64,000 nt of DNA from Methylococcaceae bacterium (GTDB lineage Bacteria; Pseudomonadota; Gammaproteobacteria; Methylococcales; Methylomonadaceae): the NCBI GenBank assembly GCA_021647585.1, contig JAKIUK010000003.1, positions 33,273 through 97,272 on the forward strand, given 5' to 3'. Of this stretch, positions 43,584-53,269 are shown piece after piece. Each line of letters begins with the position of its first letter. Position 1 is the first letter of the stretch. Made by a program: the position numbers and the translations under genes. The notes under the pieces were generated by a model that saw only the letters and a program-made list of their open reading frames with translations, was not told where the DNA came from and ran no database searches.

Positions 43584-44561
43584 CTAGAACAAATGCTTAA
43601 TAGCATCCCTTTCTTCCTTCAACTCATCTTCTGAAATGCGCATTTTTTCCCGACTAAACGCATCAATATCCAACCCCTGTATGATACTGTACTGACCATC
43701 AGAAATAGTAACTGGGAAAGAATATATCAAGCCTTTTTCAATCCCATAACTACCATCAGAAGGAACTGCCATACTTACCCAATCCCCATTTTCCGTACCA
43801 AAAATCCAGGATTGCATTTGACATAATGCAGCATTAGCAGCCGATGCCGCACTGGACTGCCCTCTTGCTTTAATAATTGCTGCACCGCGTTGTTGAACGG
43901 TGGGAATAAAATAATTTTCAAACCAGCTACGCCCAACTAAAGCCAATGCGTCCTGACCTTTTACTTTGGCATGATGTAAATCTGGATATTGTGTTGAAGA
44001 ATGGTTACCCCAAATAGCAACATTTTTCACATCTCTAGATGATACGCCCGCCTTTTCTGCTAATTGGGTAATTGAACGATTATGATCTAATCGTGTCATG
44101 GCGGAAAAACAGTTTGGGCTTAAATCAGGTGCATTATTCATTGCAATCAAGGCATTGGTATTTGCTGGGTTTCCCGTCACCAAAATCTTTACATTTCTAC
44201 TGGCCACTTCATTTAAAGCTCTACCCTGAACTGAAAAAATTTCTGCATTGCACAACAGTAAATCTTTCCGTTCCATACCTGGTCCTCTAGGTCGTGCTCC
44301 CACCAAAAAAGCATAATCAACATTATCAAATGCCACTTTTGGGTCATCGGTAGTTATGATTTTATGCAATAAAGGGTAAGCACAATCATTTAACTCCATG
44401 ACAACACCTTTCAATGCATCTAGAGCCGGTGTAATTTCCAGTAAATGCAGAATTACAGGTTGTTCAGGCCCTAATAAATCGCCAGCAGCCAAACGAAAAA
44501 GTAATGAATAGCTAATCTGACCAGCTGCACCAGTCACTGCAATATCTATGGGTGTTTTCAT
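43584..44561 (-). CDS. mdh: Malate dehydrogenase
   Basis: NAD(P)-dependent enzyme interconverting malate and oxaloacetate; in methylotrophs it serves the serine cycle. Dinucleotide motif VTGAAGQISYSLLFRLAAG, catalytic GNPANTNALIA, MTRLDHNRS and WGNHSSTQYPD are present, as in the cytosolic-type Mdh. The start is ATG 44561 with AAGGA upstream; nine extra residues in the longer frame are unlikely. It has 325 aa. It is divergent from mtdA, across a 496-bp gap. Confidence 0.95.
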   Translation of the reverse strand: MKTPIDIAVTGAAGQISYSLLFRLAAGDLLGPEQPVILHLLEITPALDALKGVVMELNDCAYPLLHKIITTDDPKVAFDNVDYAFLVGARPRGPGMERKDLLLCNAEIFSVQGRALNEVASRNVKILVTGNPANTNALIAMNNAPDLSPNCFSAMTRLDHNRSITQLAEKAGVSSRDVKNVAIWGNHSSTQYPDLHHAKVKGQDALALVGRSWFENYFIPTVQQRGAAIIKARGQSSAASAANAALCQMQSWIFGTENGDWVSMAVPSDGSYGIEKGLIYSFPVTISDGQYSIIQGLDIDAFSREKMRISEDELKEERDAIKHLF

Positions 44562-44700
44562 TTTTTTCCTTATTTTATTATTTTTCATCCATTTGCTAAT
44601 GGATCTAAATCAATCTATTGTCTAAATACCTGTTCAAGATCAATACCAGCCATAGCCATTTGTATGTAAACAAGGCACATAACTGGAGTTACATAACGTA

Positions 44701-44852
44701 AGGTGGTCTGTCGAAATAAAGTGACCCACCTTATTTGCTCCCGACTAAACGATCTCAACCGTTACATAGAATAACAATGCACCTCATGAAATCGTTTAGT
44801 CGGAAACAAAAACACTGTGCAATCTTGGTAAATTTATTCCATCAAACCACCT
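44701..44852. repeat. Covarying hairpin element, copy D
   Basis: Outer ends AGGTGGTCTG and CAAACCACCT pair. Inner stem CCGACTAAACGAT/ATCGTTTAGTCGG is perfect over 13 bp and unlike copies A and B, yet the loop 44761-44784 (GTTACATAG, tip, AATGCACCT) keeps their motif. The right part GCAATCTTGGTAAATTTATT matches copy C. It lies in the divergent mdh-mtdA promoter region. Confidence 0.8.
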
Positions 44853-44982
44853 AAATAAAGATTTAGCGTATTAACCACAACCAAAAAAATCTTTAACAAA
44901 TTCTAAACCAGATAAAAACTTAACGTCAATCATAGCGAACAAATTACAATTCTAGCAACTTAAAATACAGGAAAAGTCATAA

Positions 44983-45012
44983 TTAAAGTTATATCAAATA
45001 TTAAGGTATAAT
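44983..45012 (+). promoter_or_regulatory. Candidate sigma-70 promoter of mtdA
   Basis: TTAAAG (44983-44988), 18-bp spacer, TATAAT (45007-45012), 46 bp before the mtdA ATG. The -10 is perfect and the -35 weak. Confidence 0.45.
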
Positions 45013-45057
45013 AATCCGGTTTTAATATTGTCCAAAATAAAACGATCAGGAACGTTA

Positions 45058-45915
45058 ATGAAAAAATTGTTATTCCAGTTTGACACGGATTCAAACCCTT
45101 CATCATTTGACACAGTTGTTGCTTATGATGGTGGCGCTGATCATGTTATTCCTCATGGTGGATTAACGCCTGACAATATTTCATCATTAGTTGAAGGTAC
45201 GATTTTTACACGTGCGCCTAAAGACAAAAAAAATACCGCTATCTTTGTTGGCGGTAGTAACATGATTGCCGGACAGGAACTATTTATTGCAGTCCAGAAT
45301 CTTTTTTTTCCAGGCTTTCAGGTTTCTGTCATGCTAGACTCTAATGGAAGCAATACTACTGCTGCCGCTGCAGTAGCTAAAATTGCAACCAGTTGTTCAT
45401 TAGCAGATAAAAAAGTAGTTGTGCTAGGGGGCACAGGCCCAGTGGGTCAACGTGCAGCCGCTATGTTTGCGCAAGAAGGTGCCAAGGTATCTATTACATC
45501 TCGCCATATTTTCGCTGCAGAAAAAGCCTGTTTCGCTATGCAGGACCGCTTTGGAGTCGATTTAACTCCGATTGAAGCTACAGACTGCGATGCGCGTGGA
45601 GAAGCAATTAAAGGTGCCAATATTGTTTTTGCAACGGGTGCCGCAGGCATTGAATTACTAAAAACGGAACACTGGGAAAACAATCCCACTCTTGAGGTTC
45701 TCGCTGATGCGAATGCCACACCTCCCCTCGGTATTGGAGGTACAGATGTGCTAGACAAAGGCATAACTCGACATAATAAAATTGTATGGGGAGCAATTGG
45801 TTTTGGCGCCCTTAAACTGGTTTTACACCGAGCCTGCATTGCTAAACTATTTGATGATAACAAGCAAATCTTTGATGCTGAACTTATCTTTAAATTAGCC
45901 AAAGAAATGGCTTAA
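45058..45915 (+). CDS. mtdA: Methylene-tetrahydromethanopterin/tetrahydrofolate dehydrogenase MtdA
   Basis: NADP-dependent enzyme oxidising methylene-H4F or methylene-H4MPT, the entry of formaldehyde-level carbon into folate metabolism in methylotrophs. The N-terminus KKLLFQFDTDSNPSSFDTVVAYDGGAD and the region PHGGLTPDNI are characteristic of MtdA; the Rossmann motif VVLGGTGPVGQRAA is near residue 130. It has 285 aa. The start is ATG 45058, 7 bases after TCAGGA; ten extra codons from TTG 45028 lack support. It opens mtdA-gck-glyA. Confidence 0.94.
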   Translation: MKKLLFQFDTDSNPSSFDTVVAYDGGADHVIPHGGLTPDNISSLVEGTIFTRAPKDKKNTAIFVGGSNMIAGQELFIAVQNLFFPGFQVSVMLDSNGSNTTAAAAVAKIATSCSLADKKVVVLGGTGPVGQRAAAMFAQEGAKVSITSRHIFAAEKACFAMQDRFGVDLTPIEATDCDARGEAIKGANIVFATGAAGIELLKTEHWENNPTLEVLADANATPPLGIGGTDVLDKGITRHNKIVWGAIGFGALKLVLHRACIAKLFDDNKQIFDAELIFKLAKEMA

Positions 45916-45929
45916 TCAATCCACTTTTT

Positions 45930-47294
45930 ATGGGTACTTCAATCACGTCTTTGCGAAAGGATGCGCTGCATATTTTTCAGGCAGGCATTGATGCGGCTAA
46001 TCCGTATCAAGCGGTCAAAAACTGCATAACGGTTGCTGAAAATCACTTTGAACTTGCACTTGATTTAAGTAGCGATTCAAAAATACGCTATGGTAGATGG
46101 CCAAAAATACACATTTTTGCTTTTGGTAAAGCTGCCTGTAGCATGGCAAAGGCAGCTGAAGAAGTCATTCCAAAGCATCGATTAGCAAACATACCAATAG
46201 CGATAACGAATTATGAAAATGTAGCCACCTTAAAAAATATTGAGGTAATAGGTGCAGGCCACCCACTTCCTGATATATCCGGTCAGCAAGCTGCTGTACT
46301 TCTCACTGAAAGACTTATAGATGCTAAAAATGATGAATTAGTCCTGATACTTATTTCGGGAGGAGGCTCTGCTCTCATACCCTATCCTTCACCTGGTCTC
46401 ACTCTTAATGATAAGATTGTCACCACAGACTTGTTATTAGCAAGCGGTGCAAACATCAAACAAACAAATTGCGTAAGAAAACATTTATCCCGCACCAAGG
46501 GTGGCCAGTTAGCTCTATTGGCTGCCCCTGCTGATATACACACTTTGATTTTGTCTGATGTTATAGGAGACGAGCTAAGCACCATTGCCAGTGGACCTAC
46601 AGTGCCTGATAATACATCATATGCTGATGCTATTGCCATCCTTAAGGATAAAAACATTTGGAACAAAGTGCCTTTAAATATTCATCTTTTGCTGGAAAAA
46701 GGTACTTTAGGACAAGTTAAAGAAACTGCAAAATCGAATGATCCATGCTTTAAAAATGCATCACATACACTAATAGGCAGTAATAGCATCTGCCTCAATA
46801 GCATCATCAAAGCAGCAAAAAACCTGGGCTATGAAACTGATATGTTCAGCTCATCTGTTTGTGGTGAAGCAAGAGATGAAGCCGAACGATTGGTTTTACA
46901 CACAAAAAAACGAGTCGAGAATGGTCTAGCAGAACCACTGGCAATACTATCTGGAGGAGAATCTACGGTTACTATCAGAGGAACAGGTATTGGTGGACGT
47001 AATCAAGAGATGGCTCTGGCTTTTGCCATCGCGGCAGAAAAATACCAGTTAAAGGGAAAATGGACGTTTCTTAGCGGTGGTACAGATGGTCGTGATGGGC
47101 CAACGAATGCTGCAGGTGGGATGGTTGATCCTGAAACAATGACTCGAATAAAAAAAGCCAGGGCCAACCCACTCAACAGATTAAATAATAACGACTCATA
47201 TTCCGCTTTAAAAAAATCAGAGGATTTAGTAATCACGGGAGCAACCGGTACCAATGTTGCTGATCTACAGATAATACTTATCCAACCAGAATAA
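45930..47294 (+). CDS. gck: Glycerate 2-kinase (GckA/TtuD, MOFRL family)
   Basis: Phosphorylates D-glycerate to 2-phosphoglycerate, the serine-cycle exit to central metabolism. The GK-II pattern is clear: FGKAACSMAKAAEEV, LILISGGGSALIPYP, DVIGDELSTIASGPTVPD and the MOFRL domain LSGGESTVTIRGTGIGGRNQEMALAFA, then SGGTDGRDGPTNAAGG. It has 454 aa, a little longer than usual. It is 14 bp after mtdA and 19 bp before glyA, within the same unit. Confidence 0.92.
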   Translation: MGTSITSLRKDALHIFQAGIDAANPYQAVKNCITVAENHFELALDLSSDSKIRYGRWPKIHIFAFGKAACSMAKAAEEVIPKHRLANIPIAITNYENVATLKNIEVIGAGHPLPDISGQQAAVLLTERLIDAKNDELVLILISGGGSALIPYPSPGLTLNDKIVTTDLLLASGANIKQTNCVRKHLSRTKGGQLALLAAPADIHTLILSDVIGDELSTIASGPTVPDNTSYADAIAILKDKNIWNKVPLNIHLLLEKGTLGQVKETAKSNDPCFKNASHTLIGSNSICLNSIIKAAKNLGYETDMFSSSVCGEARDEAERLVLHTKKRVENGLAEPLAILSGGESTVTIRGTGIGGRNQEMALAFAIAAEKYQLKGKWTFLSGGTDGRDGPTNAAGGMVDPETMTRIKKARANPLNRLNNNDSYSALKKSEDLVITGATGTNVADLQIILIQPE

Positions 47295-47313
47295 ATTATA
47301 CTGAGGAGACACC

Positions 47314-48570
47314 ATGTTTAAAAAGACCATGACCATAGCCGGTTTTGATGATGAATTGTTTCAAGCAATGGAAGATGAACGTCAGCGCCAGGAAGATCAT
47401 ATTGAGCTGATTGCATCAGAAAACTATACCAGTCCTCGGGTTATGGAAGCCCAAGGCTCACCGTTAACCAACAAATACGCAGAAGGCTATCCTTCAAAAC
47501 GTTATTACGGTGGCTGTGAATTTGTTGATAAAGCGGAGCAACTAGCGATTGATCGTCTTAAAGAATTATATCGTGCAGATTATGCCAACGTACAACCACA
47601 CTCGGGATCACAAGCTAACATGGCAGTTTATATGGCTTTAGTTCAACCCGGCGACACAATTCTCGGCTTAAGTCTAGCAGATGGCGGCCATTTAACGCAT
47701 GGTGCAAAACCTAATTTTTCAGGCAAAATTTATAATGCTATCCAATACGGATTACACCCAGATACCGGCTATATTGATTATGACCAGGTTGAAGCTTTAG
47801 CGCTAGAACACAAACCAAAATTGATTGTTGCTGGCTTTTCAGCATATTCTCGAGTATGCGATTGGCAACGCTTTAGAGATATAGCAGATAAAGTTGGTGC
47901 TTATCTTTTTGTTGATATGGCACATGTTGCTGGTTTGGTTGCTGCAGGAATATACCCTAACCCGGTGCCTTATGCTGATGTAGTCACCAGTACTACACAC
48001 AAATCATTACGTGGACCTCGAGGCGGGTTTATCATTTGTAAAAGTAACCCTGAGCTAGAGAAAAAATTTAATTCCAATATCTTTCCTGGCATACAGGGTG
48101 GTCCATTAATGCATGTGATTGCAGCAAAAGCCGTTGCTTTTAAAGAAGCCATGCTACCAGAGTTTGCAATCTATCAACAGCAAGTAGTGAATAATGCCAA
48201 AGCAATGGCCGAGGTGTTTATTAGTCGAGGATTTGACGTTGTTTCTGGCGGGACAGATAATCACCTGATGCTGGTTTCATTAATCCCTAAAGGTATTACT
48301 GGAAAAGCAGCCGATGCAGCACTTAGCAAAGCGCATATTACTGTCAACAAAAATGCGGTACCTAACGATCCTGAATCACCTTTTGTCACCAGTGGTATTC
48401 GTATCGGTACACCTGCACCTACAACACGCGGCTTTAAAGAGGCACAGGTTTCAGAAATTGCTAATTTAATGTGTGATGTTATGGAAAATATGCAAGATGA
48501 TAAGGTGATTGCAACTGTACGAGAAAAAGTTAGCCTGCTTTGTTCACGCTTTCCTGTTTACAGTGAATAA
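47314..48570 (+). CDS. glyA: Serine hydroxymethyltransferase
   Basis: PLP enzyme joining glycine and methylene-H4F to serine, the first carbon-fixing step of the serine cycle. The PLP lysine is in VTSTTHKSLRGPRGG (residue ~230); ASENYTSPRVMEAQGS and NKYAEGYPSKRYYGG are typical. It has 418 aa. A good Shine-Dalgarno (GAGGAGA) precedes the ATG. An intrinsic terminator follows. Confidence 0.97.
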   Translation: MFKKTMTIAGFDDELFQAMEDERQRQEDHIELIASENYTSPRVMEAQGSPLTNKYAEGYPSKRYYGGCEFVDKAEQLAIDRLKELYRADYANVQPHSGSQANMAVYMALVQPGDTILGLSLADGGHLTHGAKPNFSGKIYNAIQYGLHPDTGYIDYDQVEALALEHKPKLIVAGFSAYSRVCDWQRFRDIADKVGAYLFVDMAHVAGLVAAGIYPNPVPYADVVTSTTHKSLRGPRGGFIICKSNPELEKKFNSNIFPGIQGGPLMHVIAAKAVAFKEAMLPEFAIYQQQVVNNAKAMAEVFISRGFDVVSGGTDNHLMLVSLIPKGITGKAADAALSKAHITVNKNAVPNDPESPFVTSGIRIGTPAPTTRGFKEAQVSEIANLMCDVMENMQDDKVIATVREKVSLLCSRFPVYSE

Positions 48571-48665
48571 GAGCATGTACAAGACAAAAGGCTAAAGGTG
48601 AAAATAGAGTAGAGCGAACTTCAGTCCGCAACTATAAACATTCCCAGAGCTCGGTACTGTCTATA

Positions 48666-48694
48666 GCCTACTTCATTTATGAAGCAGGCTTTTT
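48666..48694 (+). terminator. Intrinsic terminator after glyA
   Basis: GCCTACTTCAT pairs with ATGAAGCAGGC (one mismatch), followed by TTTTT. It ends the mtdA-gck-glyA unit. Confidence 0.85.
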
Positions 48695-48700
48695 GCGTTT

Positions 48701-48926
48701 AACCTAGAAAAATCAGTTGAGCATGAATTTTGTGGAAAATCTGGGCGAAAAAGACAAAAAATAGTGCGTAGATAATGGCCATAGTCCTTATCAAGCACTA
48801 TTCTGCAGAATTTTTCGTTCAGATTTCTTCACAAAATCGTGTAGCGATTTCATCTTACCAAACGGGTGACAGGTAATATACAACAAGTTACGTACAAACC
48901 TAGCGGTCAACTGATTTTTCTAGGTT
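48701..48926. repeat. Inverted-repeat element with perfect 20-bp ends
   Basis: AACCTAGAAAAATCAGTTGA and its exact complement TCAACTGATTTTTCTAGGTT are the ends, flanked by TA. The inner arms also pair in part (GATTTCTTCACAAAAT and ATTTTGTGGAAAATC). Fragments occur at 18.1 and 19.3 kb. It lies between glyA and fhs and is non-coding. Confidence 0.85.
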
Positions 48927-48958
48927 TAAAGAATTCATACTAAATACAGGAGACTTAA

Positions 48959-50632
48959 ATGTCTGATATTGAAATCGCTCAAAAAGCGGAAATGCAGCCT
49001 ATTATTGGCTTGGCCGAAGAAAAATTCGGTATTCCGGCAAAGCATATGGACCCCTATGGTCATTACAAAGCTAAAATTTCACTGGAATACATTAACAGCT
49101 TAACCGAACAAAAAGATGGCAAACTGATTCTGGTAACAGCTATCAGTCCAACACCTGCGGGTGAGGGTAAAACTACAACAACTGTTGGTTTAGGCGATGC
49201 TATGAACCGGCTGGGCAAAAAAACCATCATGTGTTTACGTGAGCCATCATTAGGCCCTTGTTTTGGTATGAAAGGAGGAGCTGCTGGAGGCGGTTACTCT
49301 CAAGTCGTTCCCATGGAAGATATAAACCTGCATTTTACAGGTGATTTTCATGCGATTGGTGTAGCTCACAATTTACTTTCAGCAATGATTGATAACCACA
49401 TTAATCATGGTAATGCATTAGCTATAGACCCAAGACGTATTCAATGGAAACGTGTAGTTGATATGAACGACCGTGCTTTGCGCCATATCACTATCGGTCA
49501 AGGGGGGCCTGCGAATGGCTACTTGCGTGAAGATGGCTACGATATTGTGGTCGCTTCTGAAATTATGGCTATCTTATGCCTGGCAACCAACCGGGCTGAT
49601 TTAAAAGAACGCCTGGGTCGTATTGTTGTTGCTTACAAATCTGACAGAGTCACTCCTGTTTATGCCAGTGACTTAAAAGCCCAAGGTTCTATGGCTGCAT
49701 TGTTAAAAGATGCTATTAAACCCAATCTGGTGCAGACCTTAGAAAACAATATTGCCATTATTCATGGCGGCCCTTTTGCTAATATAGCTCATGGTTGCAA
49801 TACAGTAACAGCAACCAAAACAGCTTTAAAACTAGCTGACTATGCAGTGACAGAAGCAGGCTTTGGTGCTGACCTGGGTGCTGAAAAATTTATCAATATT
49901 AAATGCCGTATGGCTGATTTAAAACCATCCGCCGTGGTTTTAGTAGCAACCGTCAGAGCATTAAAATTCCACGGTGGAATAGACAAAGATGATTTAAACA
50001 ATGAAGACCTTACGGCATTAGAGAAAGGTTTTGTCAATTTAGAACGTCATTTACACAACATCAATAATAACTTTGGCCTTCCATGTGTTATTTGTATCAA
50101 TCATTTCACTTTTGACACAGATGCTGAAATTACATTATTAAAAGGTAAATGTGAAGACCTGGGTGTAAAATGCGTGGTCTCCAAACATTGGGCCCAAGGT
50201 GGTGCCGGAGCTGAAGAATTAGCTCAAGAAATACTCAATATTGTTGATAACCGTGAACCTGAGTTTACTTATGTTTACCAGGAGGAGTTACCTCTGTGGG
50301 AAAAAATTGAAACTATTTCCATCAAACTTTATGGAGCAGCTGGTATTACGGCCAGCCCAAAAGTACGAGCTGACATTAATGCCTTGCAGGAAAAATATGG
50401 CAAATTTCCTGTTTGTATGGCAAAAACTCAAATGTCTTTTTCTACAGATCCTACTGCTAAAGGTGCACCTACGGGACATACGGTCGAAATCAGTGAAGTA
50501 AGGCTGGCTAATGGTGCTGGTTTTATTGTCGCTATCGCCGGTAATATGATGACTATGCCAGGGCTACCTAAAGTTCCAGCTGCTGAACGTATTGATATTA
50601 CGGATGATGGAAAAATCACTGGGTTGTTTTAA
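48959..50632 (+). CDS. fhs: Formate-tetrahydrofolate ligase
   Basis: ATP-dependent formylation of tetrahydrofolate, known as FtfL in methylotrophs, where it moves formate carbon into the serine cycle. The nucleotide motif PTPAGEGKTTTTVGLGDA is near residue 62 and the substrate region PSLGPCFGMKGGAAGGGYSQVVPMEDINLHFTGDFHAI follows. The end GNMMTMPGLPKVPAAERID is typical. It has 557 aa. It has its own leader after the repeat and so is probably transcribed separately from glyA. Confidence 0.97.
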   Translation: MSDIEIAQKAEMQPIIGLAEEKFGIPAKHMDPYGHYKAKISLEYINSLTEQKDGKLILVTAISPTPAGEGKTTTTVGLGDAMNRLGKKTIMCLREPSLGPCFGMKGGAAGGGYSQVVPMEDINLHFTGDFHAIGVAHNLLSAMIDNHINHGNALAIDPRRIQWKRVVDMNDRALRHITIGQGGPANGYLREDGYDIVVASEIMAILCLATNRADLKERLGRIVVAYKSDRVTPVYASDLKAQGSMAALLKDAIKPNLVQTLENNIAIIHGGPFANIAHGCNTVTATKTALKLADYAVTEAGFGADLGAEKFINIKCRMADLKPSAVVLVATVRALKFHGGIDKDDLNNEDLTALEKGFVNLERHLHNINNNFGLPCVICINHFTFDTDAEITLLKGKCEDLGVKCVVSKHWAQGGAGAEELAQEILNIVDNREPEFTYVYQEELPLWEKIETISIKLYGAAGITASPKVRADINALQEKYGKFPVCMAKTQMSFSTDPTAKGAPTGHTVEISEVRLANGAGFIVAIAGNMMTMPGLPKVPAAERIDITDDGKITGLF

Positions 50633-50692
50633 TCATAACCATCTTGAATAATTAATCCATCTATCTCGTTTCACTTTTTTACTATTTTCGGT

Positions 50693-50716
50693 CTTGCCTA
50701 CATCAATGTAGGCAAG
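50693..50716. other. Perfect 11-bp hairpin after fhs
   Basis: CTTGCCTACAT and ATGTAGGCAAG around a CA tip. No T-run downstream on the plus strand. Confidence 0.6.
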
Positions 50717-50750
50717 AAACATGATCTTGGATTCATGCTATGTTACTTCT

Positions 50751-50773
50751 GTCACATAGCTTCCTATGTGCCC
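50751..50773. other. Conserved loop motif, isolated copy
   Basis: GTCACATAG, CTTC, CTATGTGCCC matches the apical motif of the hairpin elements, including the mini-stem CATAG/CTATG. Weak outer pairing (TCT/AGA, then partial). It lies in the fhs-yaeQ gap. Confidence 0.5.
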
Positions 50774-50862
50774 AGAGCTGTGTATGTGACTTACATCTTA
50801 TAGTAACAGCCAGATCCCTAAATGCTTTAAAATGAAGCTTTCAATTCAACAGATATCAGCTT

Positions 50863-51390
50863 ATGGCTATTAGCTCTACCATCAATAAAGTCTCCCTTAA
50901 TATTGCAGATATGGACCGGCAGTATTATCAAAGTCATGAATTAACTGTGGCGCAGCACCCCTCTGAAAATGACTTTCGTTTTATGATGCGTCTTATAGCA
51001 TTTATGGTAAATGCCAGTGAACAGCTTTGCTTTACTAAAGGACTGGACTGTGATGATGAGCCTGAACTCTGGCAAAAGACTCTCACTGATGACATTGAAC
51101 TATGGATTGATTTGGGGCAACCCGATGAAAAAAGCATCCGTAAAGCATGTGGGCGCGCCAAACAAGTGATTTTCTACACCTATCATCAACGAAAAGCACA
51201 AGTTTGGTGGCAACAGCAACAACAAAAATTACAACGCTTTGACAACCTTAAAGTCATCCACATTAATGCACAAGGCGTGGACTCAATGGTCAAACGTTCT
51301 ATGCAATTACAATGCAATATACAGGATGGAGAAATCTATTTAAATGATGATAACTCAAATTTCACCATTACGCTGGATAGCGTTTTATAA
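50863..51390 (+). CDS. yaeQ: YaeQ-family protein
   Basis: Cytoplasmic protein of 175 aa matching YaeQ: TINKVSLNIADMDRQYYQSHELTVAQHPSENDFRFMMRL, ELWIDLGQPDEKSIRKACGRAKQVIFYTY, then a beta-rich C-terminus. The fold is PD-(D/E)XK-like; the biological role is unknown (an RfaH-suppressing effect was described in enterobacteria). It stands alone. Confidence 0.92.
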   Translation: MAISSTINKVSLNIADMDRQYYQSHELTVAQHPSENDFRFMMRLIAFMVNASEQLCFTKGLDCDDEPELWQKTLTDDIELWIDLGQPDEKSIRKACGRAKQVIFYTYHQRKAQVWWQQQQQKLQRFDNLKVIHINAQGVDSMVKRSMQLQCNIQDGEIYLNDDNSNFTITLDSVL

Positions 51391-51498
51391 TATGATTCAG
51401 TTTTTTCTGTCTTAAATTACATATACTCTACAGACCTAAAATCACCCCCGGCAACTGACTGAATCCTATTAATATTGTTCACATTGATGGCTTTATAT

Positions 51499-53127
51499 TC
51501 AGCGAATTTTCTTGAAATGATTAATTAATCCATTAGTTGAGCTGTCATGACTGGTTACTACTTGGTCATGCTGAAGTTCTGGATATATGATGCCAGCCAG
51601 TACTTTTCCAAGTTCAACACCCATTTGATCAAAGGAATTAATATTCCAGATTGCACCCTGAACAAAAACTTTATGTTCATACAAGGCAATCAATGAGCCT
51701 AGAGTTTCTGGTGCCAGTTTTTTAAATAAAAATGAGTTTGTAGGTATGTTGCCTGGAAATACTTTGGCATTGACAAGAACCTTATCGGGTTCAGATTGAT
51801 CAAATTCGCACAATACTTGTTCAGCAGTTTTTCCTTGCATTAAGGCTTGCGGTTGAGCCAAAAAATTTGAGACCAACATATTGTGATGATCCGGCAGGTC
51901 GTGATAGCTTGTGGCAGGAACTAAAAAATCACAAGGGATTAGTTTGGTACCCTGATGGATTAGCTGGTAAAAAGCATGCTGCCCATTGGTACCTGTTTGC
52001 CCCCATATAATAGGCCCCGTTTGATAGTCAACAGCATTACCTTCAACATCAATCCGTTTACCATTACTTTCCATGTCCCCTTGTTGCATAAAAGCCGGAA
52101 AATAACGCATATAATGACCATAAGGCAAAATTGCCTGCGATTCGGCTTTAAAAAAATTGTTATACCAAACTCCCAATAACGCCATGATAACCGGAATATT
52201 TTGTTCAAAGGGTGCCAACCTAAAATGCTCATCAACTTGATGGGCACCTTCCAAGAGCCTTTCAAAATTATCCATGCCAATAGTCAAGGGAATCGACAAC
52301 CCGATTGCCGACCAGAGTGAAAACCGGCCTCCTACCCAATCCCAGAATTCAAAAATATTATCAGGATCTATACCAAACTCGACTGCTTTTTCCTGATTCG
52401 TTGAAATAGCGACAAAATGCTTATTAACCGCACGTTGATCAACGAGTGACTCGAGCAACCAACTACGTGCTGATAACGCATTGGTCATGGTTTCCTGAGT
52501 GGTAAAAGTTTTTGATGCAATTAAAAACAAGGTGGTTTCTGGATTCAACTTGTTTAAGGTATTGAGTAAATCGGCTTGAGCGACATTGGAGACGAAGTGC
52601 GTCTGAATTTTTCCAGTTGAGTAGGGTTGCAAAGCTCTAACAACCATTTTGGGTCCTAAATCAGAACCCCCTATTCCAATATTAACAACATCAGTAATTA
52701 CTTTTCCTGTATAACCACGCCAGCTACCTGTGTGTACCGCATCACAAAAACCACGCATTTTATCTAACACCTGATCTACATCGACATTGACATCATGTCC
52801 ATCAACTAGAATGGGGCGATGACTACGGTTGCGCAAAGCTACATGTAATACAGCCCGATTTTCAGTTTGATTGATTTTTTCACCAGCAAACATGGCCTCA
52901 ATCTTAGTATCTAATTTTCTTTCTCTCGCTAGCTTAAATAGCAAAGACAAGGTTTTTTCGGTGATTCTATTTTTTGAATAATCAAAAAGAATATCATTAA
53001 AACATAACGAGAACTTATCAAAACGATGAGAATCTTCAACAAACATATCTCGCATTTGTAAATCAGCAACTTCACTGAAATGATTTTGCAGGTCATGCCA
53101 AATGACTGAATCGGTTAATGATGACAT
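51499..53127 (-). CDS. pgi: Glucose-6-phosphate isomerase
   Basis: Interconverts glucose 6-phosphate and fructose 6-phosphate; in type I methanotrophs it links the RuMP cycle to hexose pools. The signatures are DVVNIGIGGSDLGPKMV, WGQTGTNGQHAFYQLIHQGTKLIPCDF and the conserved GGRFSLWSAIGL. It has about 542 aa. ATG 53127 follows a GTG at 53130 in the same frame; GGAG at 53137-53140 is compatible with either. Confidence 0.96.
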   Translation of the reverse strand: MSSLTDSVIWHDLQNHFSEVADLQMRDMFVEDSHRFDKFSLCFNDILFDYSKNRITEKTLSLLFKLARERKLDTKIEAMFAGEKINQTENRAVLHVALRNRSHRPILVDGHDVNVDVDQVLDKMRGFCDAVHTGSWRGYTGKVITDVVNIGIGGSDLGPKMVVRALQPYSTGKIQTHFVSNVAQADLLNTLNKLNPETTLFLIASKTFTTQETMTNALSARSWLLESLVDQRAVNKHFVAISTNQEKAVEFGIDPDNIFEFWDWVGGRFSLWSAIGLSIPLTIGMDNFERLLEGAHQVDEHFRLAPFEQNIPVIMALLGVWYNNFFKAESQAILPYGHYMRYFPAFMQQGDMESNGKRIDVEGNAVDYQTGPIIWGQTGTNGQHAFYQLIHQGTKLIPCDFLVPATSYHDLPDHHNMLVSNFLAQPQALMQGKTAEQVLCEFDQSEPDKVLVNAKVFPGNIPTNSFLFKKLAPETLGSLIALYEHKVFVQGAIWNINSFDQMGVELGKVLAGIIYPELQHDQVVTSHDSSTNGLINHFKKIR

Positions 53128-53269
53128 CACTATAGCTCCGTAGTTTGGGGTAGTTATTAAAGTGTAGTGAAAATAACAGGATTAAACAATAAATAAAGAG
53201 TGGAAAATATCAACACAATGCAACCCACTGGGTTGAGATGATAATTATAGCGGATCAGAATTCCGCTAT

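Noticed and set aside
48571..48958. THF or glycine riboswitch before fhs or glyA
   Set aside because: No recognisable riboswitch core; the gap is explained by a terminator and an inverted-repeat element.
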